Shown here: in pieces, positions 1-8,642 of the stretch
Position numbering within the stretch: position 1 is the stretch's first letter
Layout: every line of letters starts with the position of its first letter
Source of the DNA: Thomasclavelia sp047249845
GTDB lineage: Bacteria; Bacillota_I; Bacilli_A; Erysipelotrichales; Coprobacillaceae
Reading direction: 5' to 3'
DNA length: 64,000 nt
NCBI RefSeq assembly: GCF_047249845.1
Contig: NZ_JBKTWO010000002.1
Span: 50,254 to 114,253 of the forward strand
Notes under the pieces: generated by a model
Database searches by the model: none
Seen by the model: only the letters and a program-made list of their open reading frames with translations
What the model was told of the DNA's origin: nothing
Translations under genes and position numbers: made by a program

Positions 1-27
1 CGCTGTTTACTACTTATTGTATTTTGA

Positions 28-324
28 TTATTCTGTTTCACTTGTGCCATTTTGTAATTCTTCAATTTTTACTTTTAATATTTCTAAATCTTTTGGATCG
101 ATTTTTTCTAAATCTTTACTGACTTTTTCTACTGATATAGGTTTTTCCATTTTTTTAGCTAAATTATGTTTTAGCTCTTTATTTAATACTTTACCTTGTT
201 CAACAGTTAATTCACCTTTTTTAACTAACTCATCTATCACGTCTTTTGATTTTTCGATTGTTACAGCAGCTGCACCAATTCCTGCTAGTAGAACCTTTTT
301 TAAATCATCACTTAAATTATTCAT
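28..324 (-). CDS. Phasin-like small helical protein
   Basis: The 98-residue product is highly charged and predicted mostly helical, with a short apolar N-terminal stretch (LLAGIGAAAVT, about residues 13-23). It then alternates Lys and Glu, with a VDE/VEKVSKDLEKI-type coiled-coil body. This pattern fits the small phasin-like proteins (PhaI/PhaP superfamily) that in Firmicutes often sit beside AarF/UbiB-type kinases. Such a partner would lie outside the window, downstream on the minus strand, so this cannot be verified. The start is preceded by a GAAGG-like ribosome site in the AGAAGGTCG stretch. No catalytic motif is visible and no enzymatic function is claimed. Confidence 0.7.
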   Translation of the reverse strand: MNNLSDDLKKVLLAGIGAAAVTIEKSKDVIDELVKKGELTVEQGKVLNKELKHNLAKKMEKPISVEKVSKDLEKIDPKDLEILKVKIEELQNGTSETE

Positions 325-529
325 ATAAACGACCTTCTTTCTTTATTATCTATTTATATTTTAGCACTTTTTAGATTAATTTTTAATAAATATTCTAGTT
401 TTGTTAGGATTAGCATAAATTTAGATGTTTTGTATATTATTATTAAAGGTGATTGATAAAAGGGTTGTAATAAGGGGATTAAAATGGGTATACTAAGATT
501 AAATATAAAAATGATAGGTGATTATAGAT

Positions 530-1171
530 ATGAATAATAAAAGTAAGTATAAATATATATTAAGAATATGTATCGTGATATATATTCTCACATCAATATT
601 TGGTTTCTATATAAATTATGTAAATAATAATTCGACTGCTTTATTTATGGGGGTTATAGCATTATTGACACCATGGATAATTCCAGGATTATTTAAATTA
701 TTTAAATTAACAGCAACAGATGAAATATATATTATAAACATAGTTTTTATTTATTTTGCTTCATTGATTGGAAGTTGTTTTAATGGATATAGTCTTCCTT
801 TTTTTGATAAAGCATTACACTTTTCAAGTGGGATCTTTGCATCATTATTAGCAATAATTTTATTTTGCAGGATTAAAAAAGAAAAAAGAATTAATAAAAT
901 TAAAGATTATCATATATTTGTATTATTTGTTAATAATACAAATCTTGCAATTGCTATGTTATGGGAACTTTATGAGTATATGATGCTGATTTTATTTAAT
1001 AATGATTGTATTAATCATTATAAAACAGGAGTTCATGATTCTATGACTGATATGCTTTGTGCACTTGTAGCAGGAATAATTGTAATTATCTTGATTCATC
1101 GTTATCATAAATATGAAAAGAGTAATTTTTTATTGAGACTATGTGAAAATTTTTATGAACAGAATTATTAA
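530..1171 (+). CDS. Multi-pass membrane protein, DUF2238/YjdF-like
   Basis: A 213-residue integral membrane protein with about five or six hydrophobic segments. The C-terminal part carries the acidic motif LWELYEYMM followed by HDSMTDML, resembling the WE-x-YE and D-TM-D signature of the DUF2238/YjdF family, whose function is unknown. A GTG lies in frame at 518, but AGGTG at 516-520 is the ribosome site, so I place the start at the ATG at 530, nine bases downstream. It stands alone, with a terminator right after it. Confidence 0.7.
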   Translation: MNNKSKYKYILRICIVIYILTSIFGFYINYVNNNSTALFMGVIALLTPWIIPGLFKLFKLTATDEIYIINIVFIYFASLIGSCFNGYSLPFFDKALHFSSGIFASLLAIILFCRIKKEKRINKIKDYHIFVLFVNNTNLAIAMLWELYEYMMLILFNNDCINHYKTGVHDSMTDMLCALVAGIIVIILIHRYHKYEKSNFLLRLCENFYEQNY

Positions 1172-1178
1172 TTTGAGG

Positions 1179-1210
1179 ATATCTATTAAAATCATTAATA
1201 GATATTTTTT
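1179..1210 (+). terminator. Rho-independent terminator
   Basis: Perfect 11-bp inverted repeat (1179-1189 with 1195-1205), a five-base loop, then a run of T. It separates the membrane-protein gene from nrdA. Confidence 0.8.
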
Positions 1211-1279
1211 AATAAGAAGCATATTAATTGAAGCTGTTAAATCATATATGCTAGAATGACATCCTAAGGACGTGAGAAG

Positions 1280-3787
1280 ATGATAATACAGAAGAGAACT
1301 GGTCAATATCAAGACTATGATAACAATAAAATAAAAAAGGCACTTGAAAAAGCATTCAAAAGCCTTGATCAATTAATTAAAGAAAATGATTTAGAACTTA
1401 TTATTAAAGATATCGAACAATCATTATATGATCAAATAAATGTTGAAATGATTCAAGATCTTGTCGAAGAATCATTAATGAAACATGGTTATCTCCAGGT
1501 AGCAAAAGCATATATTTTATATCGACAAAAGCATACTGAACAAAGAAAGATTATAAATGAACTGTTAGAATTATTAAAAGATGAAGGTTTAGAAAAATTA
1601 TTATTAACTATACAAGATGATTATCCTCAAAGTGAATATTCATTACAATTATTATTAGTGAAATTTAAATCTTTTTATAAAGAAAATATGGACTTACAAG
1701 ATACTTTAATGCTTTTAGCTAAAGCAAGTAATGAGCTAATTAGTAAAGAAGCTCCTAAATGGGAAATGATTTCAGCCCGGTTTTTAAGTTATGAAATCAA
1801 TCGACGTGTTAAGCAAAAGATGTCTAGATACAATATAGAAAGTTTATATGATAAAATTCAGTATCTAACAAATCAGGGATATTATGGTACATATATCTTA
1901 GAACATTACTCACAGGTAGAGGTTGAAAAATTAAGTGATTATTTAGATGATAAACGTGATGAATTATTTACATACAGTGGTTTAGAACTAATTATGAAGC
2001 GGTATTTAATTCAAGATCATCAGCGTGAGATACTGGAAAAACCCCAAGAAATGTTTATGTTGATCTCGATGCATCTAGCAATGAAAGAGACTGATAGAGT
2101 TAAATGGGCTAAAGAATTTTATGATATTTTAAGTACTTTAAAAGTAACCATGGCAACTCCGACTATGTCTAATGCGAGAAAACCATTTCATCAAATGAGT
2201 TCATGTTTTATTGATACTGTTGATGATTCATTGGCAGGAATCTATAAAAGTATCGATAACTTTGCTAAAGTTTCTAAAAATGGTGGCGGTATGGGCTTGT
2301 ATTTTGGAAAAGTACGCGCTAATGGCAGCAGTATTAGAGGTTTTAAAGGAGCAGCAGGAGGCGTGATTCGCTGGATAAAGCTGGTTAATGATACGGCTAC
2401 TGCAGTTGATCAACTTGGTGTAAGGCAGGGAGCAGCCGCTGTATATTTAGATGTCTGGCATCGAGATCTACCAGAATTTTTACAATTAAAAACTAATAAT
2501 GGTGATGACCGAATGAAGGCACATGATATATTTCCAGCTGTTTGTTATCCTGATTTATTTTGGAAATTAGCTAAAAATGATCTTGATGCCCCATGGTATT
2601 TAATGTGTCCCCATGAAATTCATGAAGTCAAAGGATATTATTTAGAAGATTATTATGGTGAAAATTGGCAGCAAAAATATTATGAATGTGTTGAGGATGA
2701 GCGAATTACAAAAAGAGTAATGACAGTTAAAGAAATTGTTCGTTTAATTATTAAATCATTAGTGGAAACAGGAACACCATTTACATTTAATCGAGATCAT
2801 GTTAATAAAATGAATCCAAATAGTCATCAAGGAATGATTTATTGTAGTAATTTATGTACAGAAATTGCCCAAAATATGAAAGCAATGGAAATTTTGCCTC
2901 ATGAAGTAATTGAAATTGATGGTGAAAAGATTGTTGTTGAAAAAACAGTTCCTGGTGATTTTGTTGTTTGTAATCTTGCTTCATTGACTCTAGGAAGGCT
3001 TGATGTTAGAAATGATAAGAAATTAAAACATACAATATCGGTAGTTGTTAGGGCATTAGATAATGTAATTGATTTAAATTATTATCCAATTCCCTTTGCT
3101 AAAATAACAAATCAAAAGTATCGTCCAATTGGTTTAGGTACAAGTGGTTATCATCATATGTTAGTAAAGCAGGGAATATCATTTGAAAGTGATGAACATT
3201 TGGAGTTTGTCGATGAGCTCTATGAAAAAATAAATTATTTTGCATTAGCCGCCTCTTGTGATTTAGCTAAAGAAAAAGGAAGCTATGAGTTATTTCAAGG
3301 AAGTGATTTTGAAACTGGTGCTTATTTTAAAAAACGTCACTATCAAAGTAATGCTTGGCAAACATTACAAAAAGATATTCAGCAGAATGGTCTTAGAAAT
3401 GGTTATCTTTTAGCAGTTGCACCTACCAGTTCAACTTCAATTATTGCTGGAACAAGTGCAGCCGTCGATCCGATTATGAAAAAATATTTTATGGAAGAAA
3501 AGAAGGGCAGTATGATTATTAGAGTAGCCCCAGATTTGGATACGAAAACATTTTGGCTTTATAAAAATGCTCATCATATTGATCAAAGCTGGATAATTAA
3601 AGCTGCTGGAATTCGACAACGACATATTGATCAGGCACAATCGGTTAATTTATATATGACAAATGAGTTTACATTTAGAAAACTGCTTGATTTATACCTT
3701 CAAGCTTGGCAATATGGAGTAAAAACTATTTATTATGTTCGAAGTCAGTCACTTGAAGTTGAAGAATGTGAATCATGTAGTGCATAG
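1280..3787 (+). CDS. nrdA: Ribonucleoside-diphosphate reductase, large subunit
   Basis: The 835-residue catalytic subunit reduces ribonucleotides to deoxyribonucleotides for DNA synthesis. An N-terminal ATP-cone (IQKRTGQYQDYDNNKIKKAL at residues 3-22) implies dATP/ATP activity control. Active-site residues are all recognisable: redox Cys309 (QMSSCFIDT), the thiyl site N524-x-C526-x-E528 (NLCTEI), the second redox Cys564 (VCNLASLTL) and a C-terminal Tyr pair (TIYYVRS). The protein ends in CESCSA, the swinging CxxC tail that hands electrons from thioredoxin or glutaredoxin. AAGGACGTGAG precedes the ATG. nrdB follows after 9 bp, so the two are one operon. No nrdI is adjacent, which favours class Ia over Ib. 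Confidence 0.96.
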   Translation: MIIQKRTGQYQDYDNNKIKKALEKAFKSLDQLIKENDLELIIKDIEQSLYDQINVEMIQDLVEESLMKHGYLQVAKAYILYRQKHTEQRKIINELLELLKDEGLEKLLLTIQDDYPQSEYSLQLLLVKFKSFYKENMDLQDTLMLLAKASNELISKEAPKWEMISARFLSYEINRRVKQKMSRYNIESLYDKIQYLTNQGYYGTYILEHYSQVEVEKLSDYLDDKRDELFTYSGLELIMKRYLIQDHQREILEKPQEMFMLISMHLAMKETDRVKWAKEFYDILSTLKVTMATPTMSNARKPFHQMSSCFIDTVDDSLAGIYKSIDNFAKVSKNGGGMGLYFGKVRANGSSIRGFKGAAGGVIRWIKLVNDTATAVDQLGVRQGAAAVYLDVWHRDLPEFLQLKTNNGDDRMKAHDIFPAVCYPDLFWKLAKNDLDAPWYLMCPHEIHEVKGYYLEDYYGENWQQKYYECVEDERITKRVMTVKEIVRLIIKSLVETGTPFTFNRDHVNKMNPNSHQGMIYCSNLCTEIAQNMKAMEILPHEVIEIDGEKIVVEKTVPGDFVVCNLASLTLGRLDVRNDKKLKHTISVVVRALDNVIDLNYYPIPFAKITNQKYRPIGLGTSGYHHMLVKQGISFESDEHLEFVDELYEKINYFALAASCDLAKEKGSYELFQGSDFETGAYFKKRHYQSNAWQTLQKDIQQNGLRNGYLLAVAPTSSTSIIAGTSAAVDPIMKKYFMEEKKGSMIIRVAPDLDTKTFWLYKNAHHIDQSWIIKAAGIRQRHIDQAQSVNLYMTNEFTFRKLLDLYLQAWQYGVKTIYYVRSQSLEVEECESCSA

Positions 3788-3796
3788 GAGGAAATC

Positions 3797-4837
3797 ATGG
3801 AATTAAAGAAAAAAGCTTTATTTAATGCAAGTGGTGATATAGAAGTAAGAAAAAGACGTATGATTAATGGTAATACCACAAATCTAAATGATTTTAATAA
3901 TATGAAATATGCTTGGGTTAGTGACTGGTATCGTCAAGCGATGAATAATTTTTGGATACCTGAAGAAATCAATTTAACCCAGGATATACGTGATTATCGA
4001 TTATTAAATGATAAGGAAAGAAAAGCATATGACAAGATATTGTCTTTTTTAGTCTTTTTAGATTCATTACAAACAGCTAATCTTCCTAATATTGGAGAAT
4101 ATATTACTGCTAATGAAATTAATCTTTGTTTGACAATTCAGGCATTTCAAGAAGCTGTTCACTCTCAAAGTTATAGTTATATGCTTGATTCGATTTGTTC
4201 ACCAGCCAAAAGAGATGAAATCTTATACCAATGGAAATATGATGAGCATTTATTAAAAAGAAATGAATTTATTGGTGAACAGTATAATGCTTTTCTTGAA
4301 CATAAAGATAGTTTTCATTTAATGAAAACTATCATGGCTAATTATATTTTAGAAGGAATTTATTTTTACTCAGGTTTTATGTTTTTCTATAACTTAGGAC
4401 GAATGGGCAAGATGTCTGGTTCTGCCCAAGAAATTCGATACATAAATCGTGACGAAAATACACATCTTTGGTTATTTAGAAATATGATCATTGAACTGCA
4501 AAAAGAAGAACCTGAACTTTTTACTCCTGATAAGGTAGCAGTATATCGTGATATGTTAAAACGCGGAGTTAAAGAGGAAATTGCTTGGGGTCAATATGTT
4601 TTGGGTAATGATATCGAAGGATTAACGATGGAAATGATCAGTGATTATATTCACTATTTAGGTAATCTTCGGGCTCGTTCATTAAATTTTGAACCGCTTT
4701 TTGATGGATTTGAAAAAGAGCCGGAATCAATGAAATGGGTTAGCATATATAGTAATGCTAATAATATTAAAACAGATTTTTTTGAAGCAAAATCAACCGC
4801 ATATGCAAAATCGAGTGCTATTGAAGATGATTTATAG
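3797..4837 (+). CDS. nrdB: Ribonucleoside-diphosphate reductase, small subunit
   Basis: The 346-residue radical-generating subunit partners the preceding NrdA. All dimetal ligands are visible: D89, E119 and H122 in the first half, E186, E220 and H223 in the second. Tyr126, seven residues after E119 (EAVHSQSY), matches the stable tyrosyl-radical position, so this is a Tyr-type class I enzyme and not a Tyr-less Ic form. The length is close to that of known NrdB proteins. AGGAGG lies just upstream and the gene is followed by two hairpins that end the operon. Confidence 0.96.
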   Translation: MELKKKALFNASGDIEVRKRRMINGNTTNLNDFNNMKYAWVSDWYRQAMNNFWIPEEINLTQDIRDYRLLNDKERKAYDKILSFLVFLDSLQTANLPNIGEYITANEINLCLTIQAFQEAVHSQSYSYMLDSICSPAKRDEILYQWKYDEHLLKRNEFIGEQYNAFLEHKDSFHLMKTIMANYILEGIYFYSGFMFFYNLGRMGKMSGSAQEIRYINRDENTHLWLFRNMIIELQKEEPELFTPDKVAVYRDMLKRGVKEEIAWGQYVLGNDIEGLTMEMISDYIHYLGNLRARSLNFEPLFDGFEKEPESMKWVSIYSNANNIKTDFFEAKSTAYAKSSAIEDDL

Positions 4838-4855
4838 ATAATTGATAATGTTAAT

Positions 4856-4893
4856 AAAACTGTTGACAAATAAAAATGTTAGCAGTTTTTTGT
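4856..4893 (+). terminator. Terminator of nrdAB
   Basis: 13-bp stem containing G-U wobbles (AAAACTGTTGACA pairing with TGTTAGCAGTTTT), followed by a T run. It begins 18 bases after the nrdB stop. Confidence 0.8.
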
Positions 4894-4904
4894 TATTATA
4901 GAAA

Positions 4905-4949
4905 TAAAAAAAGATTTCAAAACTATTAATAGTTTGAGACCTTTTTATT
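4905..4949. terminator. Second, bidirectional terminator-like hairpin
   Basis: The stem AAACTAT/ATAGTTT extends with one bulge and is flanked by A6 on the left and T5 on the right. It could end transcription of nrdAB on the plus strand and of the small minus-strand operon at 4979-5184. Confidence 0.55.
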
Positions 4950-4978
4950 TGGATACTGTTTTTAAAAATACATGATTA

Positions 4979-5074
4979 CTAGTGAAAACGTTTATAAACA
5001 ATTTTTTTTAAATAAGCTTTAATAAAAAATAATAATAAGATTAACAGTAATAAAAATATTAAAGTAATGATCAT
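4979..5074 (-). CDS. Small single-span membrane protein
   Basis: A 31-codon ORF reading MIITLIFLLLLILLLFFIKA and then a basic tail (YLKKIVYKRFH). It has one hydrophobic helix of about 17 residues and a positive C-terminus, the usual build of a bacterial membrane micropeptide. Its ATG overlaps the TGA of the upstream small ORF as ATGA, so the two are probably translationally coupled. It is too short for normal gene calling. Function is unknown; regulatory membrane peptide, toxin-like peptide or transporter accessory subunit are all possible. Confidence 0.55.
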   Translation of the reverse strand: MIITLIFLLLLILLLFFIKAYLKKIVYKRFH

Positions 5075-5184
5075 AGTTTAAAAATTAACCTGTTATTTTT
5101 TAAACTTAGCTCAATACTGTTATTCTTTTTATTGTAATAATTTAATATATTGTAATCACTTATACTGTGATATATAAATTTCAT
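5071..5184 (-). CDS. Small hypothetical protein, first gene of a micro-operon
   Basis: A 37-codon ORF (MKFIYHSISDYNILNYYNKK at the N-terminus), rich in Asn, Tyr and Lys. GAAAGGA sits about eight bases before the ATG. A consensus promoter and a perfect palindrome lie immediately upstream (5201-5257). The four-base ATGA overlap with the next ORF supports real translation. No family is recognised, and the peptide could act mainly as a leader that couples translation of the downstream membrane peptide. Confidence 0.5.
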   Translation of the reverse strand: MKFIYHSISDYNILNYYNKKNNSIELSLKNNRLIFKL

Positions 5185-5200
5185 TTTTTCATCCTTTCAA

Positions 5201-5257
5201 ATAGTTAGTTTTGACTAACTATGTGAATATCTTAATCTGTTAAATAATATTTGTCAA
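5201..5257 (-). promoter_or_regulatory. Strong promoter with palindromic operator
   Basis: Reading the minus strand: TTGACA (5252-5257), exactly 17 bases, then TAAGAT (5229-5234). The transcription start should fall near 5222. A perfect 9-bp inverted repeat with a four-base centre, ATAGTTAGT-CAAA-ACTAACTAT (5201-5222), lies at the start point, where a dimeric repressor would block initiation. Regulators of the MarR, TetR or DtxR type use sites of this size; which one binds is not known. Confidence 0.7.
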
Positions 5258-5443
5258 ATATAATGATAGTAAAAATTTTTAACTATTAATAAATTATATA
5301 AAATTAATCATATAATAAAGAAAATAAAGATTCTCATTAAGATAGTATTTAGTTATAATTATAGTAAATAACTTAAAAAGATTAGGGGGTCAATTAAGAT
5401 AAAACTTTAATAATTTTTTATAATGAAGAAAGGTAGGGTCAAG

Positions 5444-6514
5444 ATGACAACAATGACAGTATATCGCTGCCCTTGCTGTGGTGGTGAAATAAGTTTTAAT
5501 AGTGATAATCAAAAACTAGTTTGTCCTTATTGTGATACTGCATTTGAAGTTGAAACATTGAAAATGTATAAGGAACAGCTTCTAGAATCACAAGAGGATA
5601 AAATGGAATGGAGTGATGCTTTTGAACATGATACCTTGGATAATGAAGATATTGTAATGTATTCATGTGAAAATTGTGGGGGAGAAATAATTGGTAATAA
5701 AGAGACTATTGCTACAAGTTGTCCATACTGTGCAAGTCCAGTAATCATGAATAAAAATGTATCAGGACAGTTAAGGCCTAATTATGTGATACCATTTAAA
5801 TTAGATTCGAAGGATGCAAAAGAACAATTATTGAATTTTTTTAAAGGCAAAGCATTTTTGCCTCGTAATTTTAAAAATGACAGTACGCTTGATGAGATAA
5901 AAGGGATTTATGTTCCGTTTTGGACATATCATTGTCTTGCAGATGTTAAACAACAATATAAAGCAACTCGGATTAGTCATTATAGTGATGATGAATATCA
6001 TTATACAAAAACTAAATATTATTCATTGACTCGAGAAGGGACAGTAGAATTTAATAATGTTCCTGTTGATGGTTCTTCTAAGATTGATGATGAATATATG
6101 CAGTCAATTGAACCATTTGATTTTAATGATGCAGTAGATTTTGATACTGCTTATTTAGCTGGTTATTTTGCTGATAAGTATGATGAAGGTAGTAAAGATA
6201 GTGAACCTAAGGCAAATAAGCGAATTAAAAATTCTACAGAGAGTATTTTTAGCTCTACAGTTACAGGATATTCAACCTCACAAATTGAACATTCAACTAT
6301 TCAATTAAAAAATAAACATGTTGATTATTATTTATTGCCAGTTTGGATTTTAAATTTAAAATGGAATGATAAGATCTATCCTTTAATGATGAATGGGCAA
6401 ACAGGTAAATTAATTGGTGATCTACCTGCTGATATGAAACTATTTTGGAAATCAGTTTTAATAATTACTGCAATTTCTGCGATAATTATTTATATTTTTT
6501 TAGGTGGGGTATAA
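5444..6514 (+). CDS. TFIIB-type zinc-ribbon membrane-anchored protein
   Basis: A 356-residue protein opening with CPCC...CPYC and, around residues 75-100, CENC...CPYC: two zinc-ribbon fingers similar to those annotated as TFIIB-type. A middle domain of about 200 residues has no motif I recognise. The C-terminus is one membrane helix (SVLIITAISAIIIYIFLGGV) with nothing after it, so the soluble part is cytoplasmic. An ATG exists at 5423, but AGGTAGGG at 5431-5438 favours the ATG at 5444. The next gene begins four bases after the stop, and this pairing with a TPM-domain protein recurs in Firmicutes, suggesting an envelope-related job. Confidence 0.75.
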   Translation: MTTMTVYRCPCCGGEISFNSDNQKLVCPYCDTAFEVETLKMYKEQLLESQEDKMEWSDAFEHDTLDNEDIVMYSCENCGGEIIGNKETIATSCPYCASPVIMNKNVSGQLRPNYVIPFKLDSKDAKEQLLNFFKGKAFLPRNFKNDSTLDEIKGIYVPFWTYHCLADVKQQYKATRISHYSDDEYHYTKTKYYSLTREGTVEFNNVPVDGSSKIDDEYMQSIEPFDFNDAVDFDTAYLAGYFADKYDEGSKDSEPKANKRIKNSTESIFSSTVTGYSTSQIEHSTIQLKNKHVDYYLLPVWILNLKWNDKIYPLMMNGQTGKLIGDLPADMKLFWKSVLIITAISAIIIYIFLGGV

Positions 6515-6518
6515 AAGG

Positions 6519-7829
6519 ATGAAAAAATTTAAATGTATTTTATTAGTATTGCTTCTTTTTGTTACCACTATTACACCAGTTCATGCAGGATCCAAATATG
6601 TTTATGATAATGGTAATTCGTTTAAATATTTATGTAGTTCACTAGAGCAATTATCAGAGAACTTTTATGAACGATATAAGATCAATATTGTAGTTGTGTC
6701 AGTTAAAAATAATCAAGAAGATTTTAATCTTGGTGATTATGCAAATCAGTTATATCAGGAGAATTTTGGAGAAACAGATGGTATAGTTTTTGCAATCAAC
6801 TTTAGTAATGGTAGTGATTATGGTAAATATATGAATGCCTTTGGCAATGCTGGGCAATATTTAAATGATACTATTGATATAAATATGCTAATTAAAGGTA
6901 GTGATAGTGTTGAAAATATAGTATATAAGATTCAGTCAATTGTCTATCAGATATCATTAGCTATCAATAATGTTGAGTCGTCGAGAAATGTCGTGGATAT
7001 GGCAAATATCTTGAGTCTTGAACAAATAGATTTATTAGAGCAAAAAATTATTAAAATCACTAATGATTATCAGATGGATGTTGTTATTTTAACAACTTAT
7101 TTAAATAATGGTAAAAGTATGATGGATTTAGCTGATGATTATTATGATGAAAATGATTATGGAATTGATTTAGCTAAAAATGGATTGATTATAGTATTAA
7201 GTTTACAGAGTAATGAATGGTATATTTCAACCTCTGGTAAGGCAATAGATGTTTTTAGTGATTGGGGAATTGAGTATCTTGGAAAAGTAATGAAACCTAG
7301 TTTTGCTAATAAAAATTTTTATCAGGGGTTTGAAGATTTTATTAGTTATATAGAAAAATTTAGTATACAAGCAGAAACTGGAAAACCATATGATCGTTAT
7401 AATCATGGAGATTTGCCAAATCTGGATGAAGATGAAGTTGTATCTAATGACCAAGGGGTTAGTGATCAGGAGATAAAGGACAAGGAGCCATTAGATTCGA
7501 ACAAAAGGATATTAGGATCAGTTGGTATGGGGCTAATAATTGGATTCATTGTTTCATGTATTCGGTTGGGAAAATTAAAGACCAAAAAAGCTGTAAAAAA
7601 TGCAAATGAATATATTAAAGAAAATAGTTTTAAATTAACTAAATCTAATGACCTGTATTTATATCAAAAAGTAACTAAAAAACGTAGACCTAGCTCTGAA
7701 GATGATGATATATCTAACTCACATAAATCTAGTGGTTCGATAAAAAGTTCAACACATAGAAGTTCAGGTAGTTCCACTCATCATAGTTCATCAGGAAGAA
7801 CACATGGTGGCGGTGGGGGTAAATTTTAA
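6519..7829 (+). CDS. Secreted TPM-domain protein with C-terminal membrane helix
   Basis: A 436-residue protein. A signal peptide (MKKFKCILLVLLLFVTTITP, cleavage near HAG) is followed by TPM-like repeats; the clearest is at about residues 165-290, with LEQIDLLEQKI and NGLIIVLSLQSNEWYISTSG. A membrane helix lies near residues 330-350 and the tail is rich in Ser and His, ending HGGGGGKF, as in YgcG-type proteins. TPM domains are linked to photosystem repair and phosphatase activity in plants; the bacterial role is unclear. The upstream in-frame GTG at 6504 lies inside the GGTGGGG ribosome site, so I use the ATG at 6519. It forms an operon with the zinc-ribbon gene. Confidence 0.8.
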   Translation: MKKFKCILLVLLLFVTTITPVHAGSKYVYDNGNSFKYLCSSLEQLSENFYERYKINIVVVSVKNNQEDFNLGDYANQLYQENFGETDGIVFAINFSNGSDYGKYMNAFGNAGQYLNDTIDINMLIKGSDSVENIVYKIQSIVYQISLAINNVESSRNVVDMANILSLEQIDLLEQKIIKITNDYQMDVVILTTYLNNGKSMMDLADDYYDENDYGIDLAKNGLIIVLSLQSNEWYISTSGKAIDVFSDWGIEYLGKVMKPSFANKNFYQGFEDFISYIEKFSIQAETGKPYDRYNHGDLPNLDEDEVVSNDQGVSDQEIKDKEPLDSNKRILGSVGMGLIIGFIVSCIRLGKLKTKKAVKNANEYIKENSFKLTKSNDLYLYQKVTKKRRPSSEDDDISNSHKSSGSIKSSTHRSSGSSTHHSSSGRTHGGGGGKF

Positions 7830-7849
7830 AACTGTTTATTATATGAGAT

Positions 7850-7889
7850 AAAAAAAGAAAGAATCAATCTATAAAATAAGATTAATTCT
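7850..7889. terminator. Bidirectional terminator
   Basis: AAAGAATCAATCT pairs with AGATTAATTCTTT (one G-U) around a short loop, with A-rich sequence left and eight T right. It serves the convergent TPM and VOC genes. Confidence 0.85.
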
Positions 7890-7897
7890 TTTTTTTA

Positions 7898-8368
7898 CTA
7901 TGCTTTCTTTAACATTCGTTCAATAATACCTTTTTTCATATAAGTTTTTTCAACTAGCTGATCTATTGACATACCATCTTTATATAATCTTTTTATCATA
8001 ACCGCCAAATCTTCACCAACTTCAATAATATGTTTATCTGGGTCATAAAAACGAATAATTTTCTGTCCCCATGGCATTGTAGTAACTCCTTCTAGAGTAT
8101 CTACGTTTTCATTCTTTATCCGCTCAATAAAACTATCAAAATCCTCTTCTTCAAAATAAAACTCAACTACATTACCTTGATATGTAAAAAAATTTTGTTT
8201 ACAATTAGTAAATTGACGCCATGATTCTTCTGTTTGTAAAGAAAGACCACCTGTAAAAGTAACATTTACTCCTAAATCAGATATTATTCTAATTTGTAAA
8301 ACTTTAGTATAAAATTCTTTTGATTTTTCAATATCTTTTACTACTAACATTGGACCTTTGTATTTCAT
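7898..8368 (-). CDS. VOC-family (glyoxalase-fold) protein
   Basis: A 156-residue protein of the vicinal-oxygen-chelate superfamily. The first beta-alpha unit reads MLVVKDIEKSKEFYTKVL, and the second module has the characteristic RFYDPDKHIIEVGE with the metal-ligand Glu near the end. About 40 extra C-terminal residues form a helix-rich tail (DGMSIDQLVEKTYMKKGIIE) that looks like a small helical domain. Metal-dependent isomerase, lyase or binding roles are all possible and substrate cannot be told. An ATG 30 bases upstream is in frame, but AAAGGAG six bases before 8368 fixes the start. Confidence 0.85.
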   Translation of the reverse strand: MKYKGPMLVVKDIEKSKEFYTKVLQIRIISDLGVNVTFTGGLSLQTEESWRQFTNCKQNFFTYQGNVVEFYFEEEDFDSFIERIKNENVDTLEGVTTMPWGQKIIRFYDPDKHIIEVGEDLAVMIKRLYKDGMSIDQLVEKTYMKKGIIERMLKKA

Positions 8369-8475
8369 TATATACTCCTTTCTTAAATAAGCATCCATAT
8401 TTTAATTGAGATTAATTTTTAGATATAATTAATTATTTTATGATCTGTAATTCCTTATCTAAATAATTTTTCCAA

Positions 8476-8505
8476 TCAACTATTATTATAAACTATAATA
8501 GTTGA
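8476..8505. promoter_or_regulatory. Palindromic site in a divergent intergenic region
   Basis: Perfect 11-bp inverted repeat (TCAACTATTAT with ATAATAGTTGA, 8-bp centre) between the VOC gene and the response regulator. No T run follows, so an operator is more likely than a terminator. Confidence 0.4.
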
Positions 8506-8642
8506 TATTACCTCTTATTATAGGTACTTAAAGAATAGTTAAAATAAAGTATATAATTAAATAGCTCAAAGATATTATTTTATTTGACAAAAAATTGACT
8601 TTTTTATTTTAAAATCAAATTATTAGATGGGAATGATAGATT

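Noticed and set aside
4654..4869. Minus-strand ORF over the end of nrdB
   Set aside because: Overlaps the well-supported nrdB and its terminator; no ribosome site.
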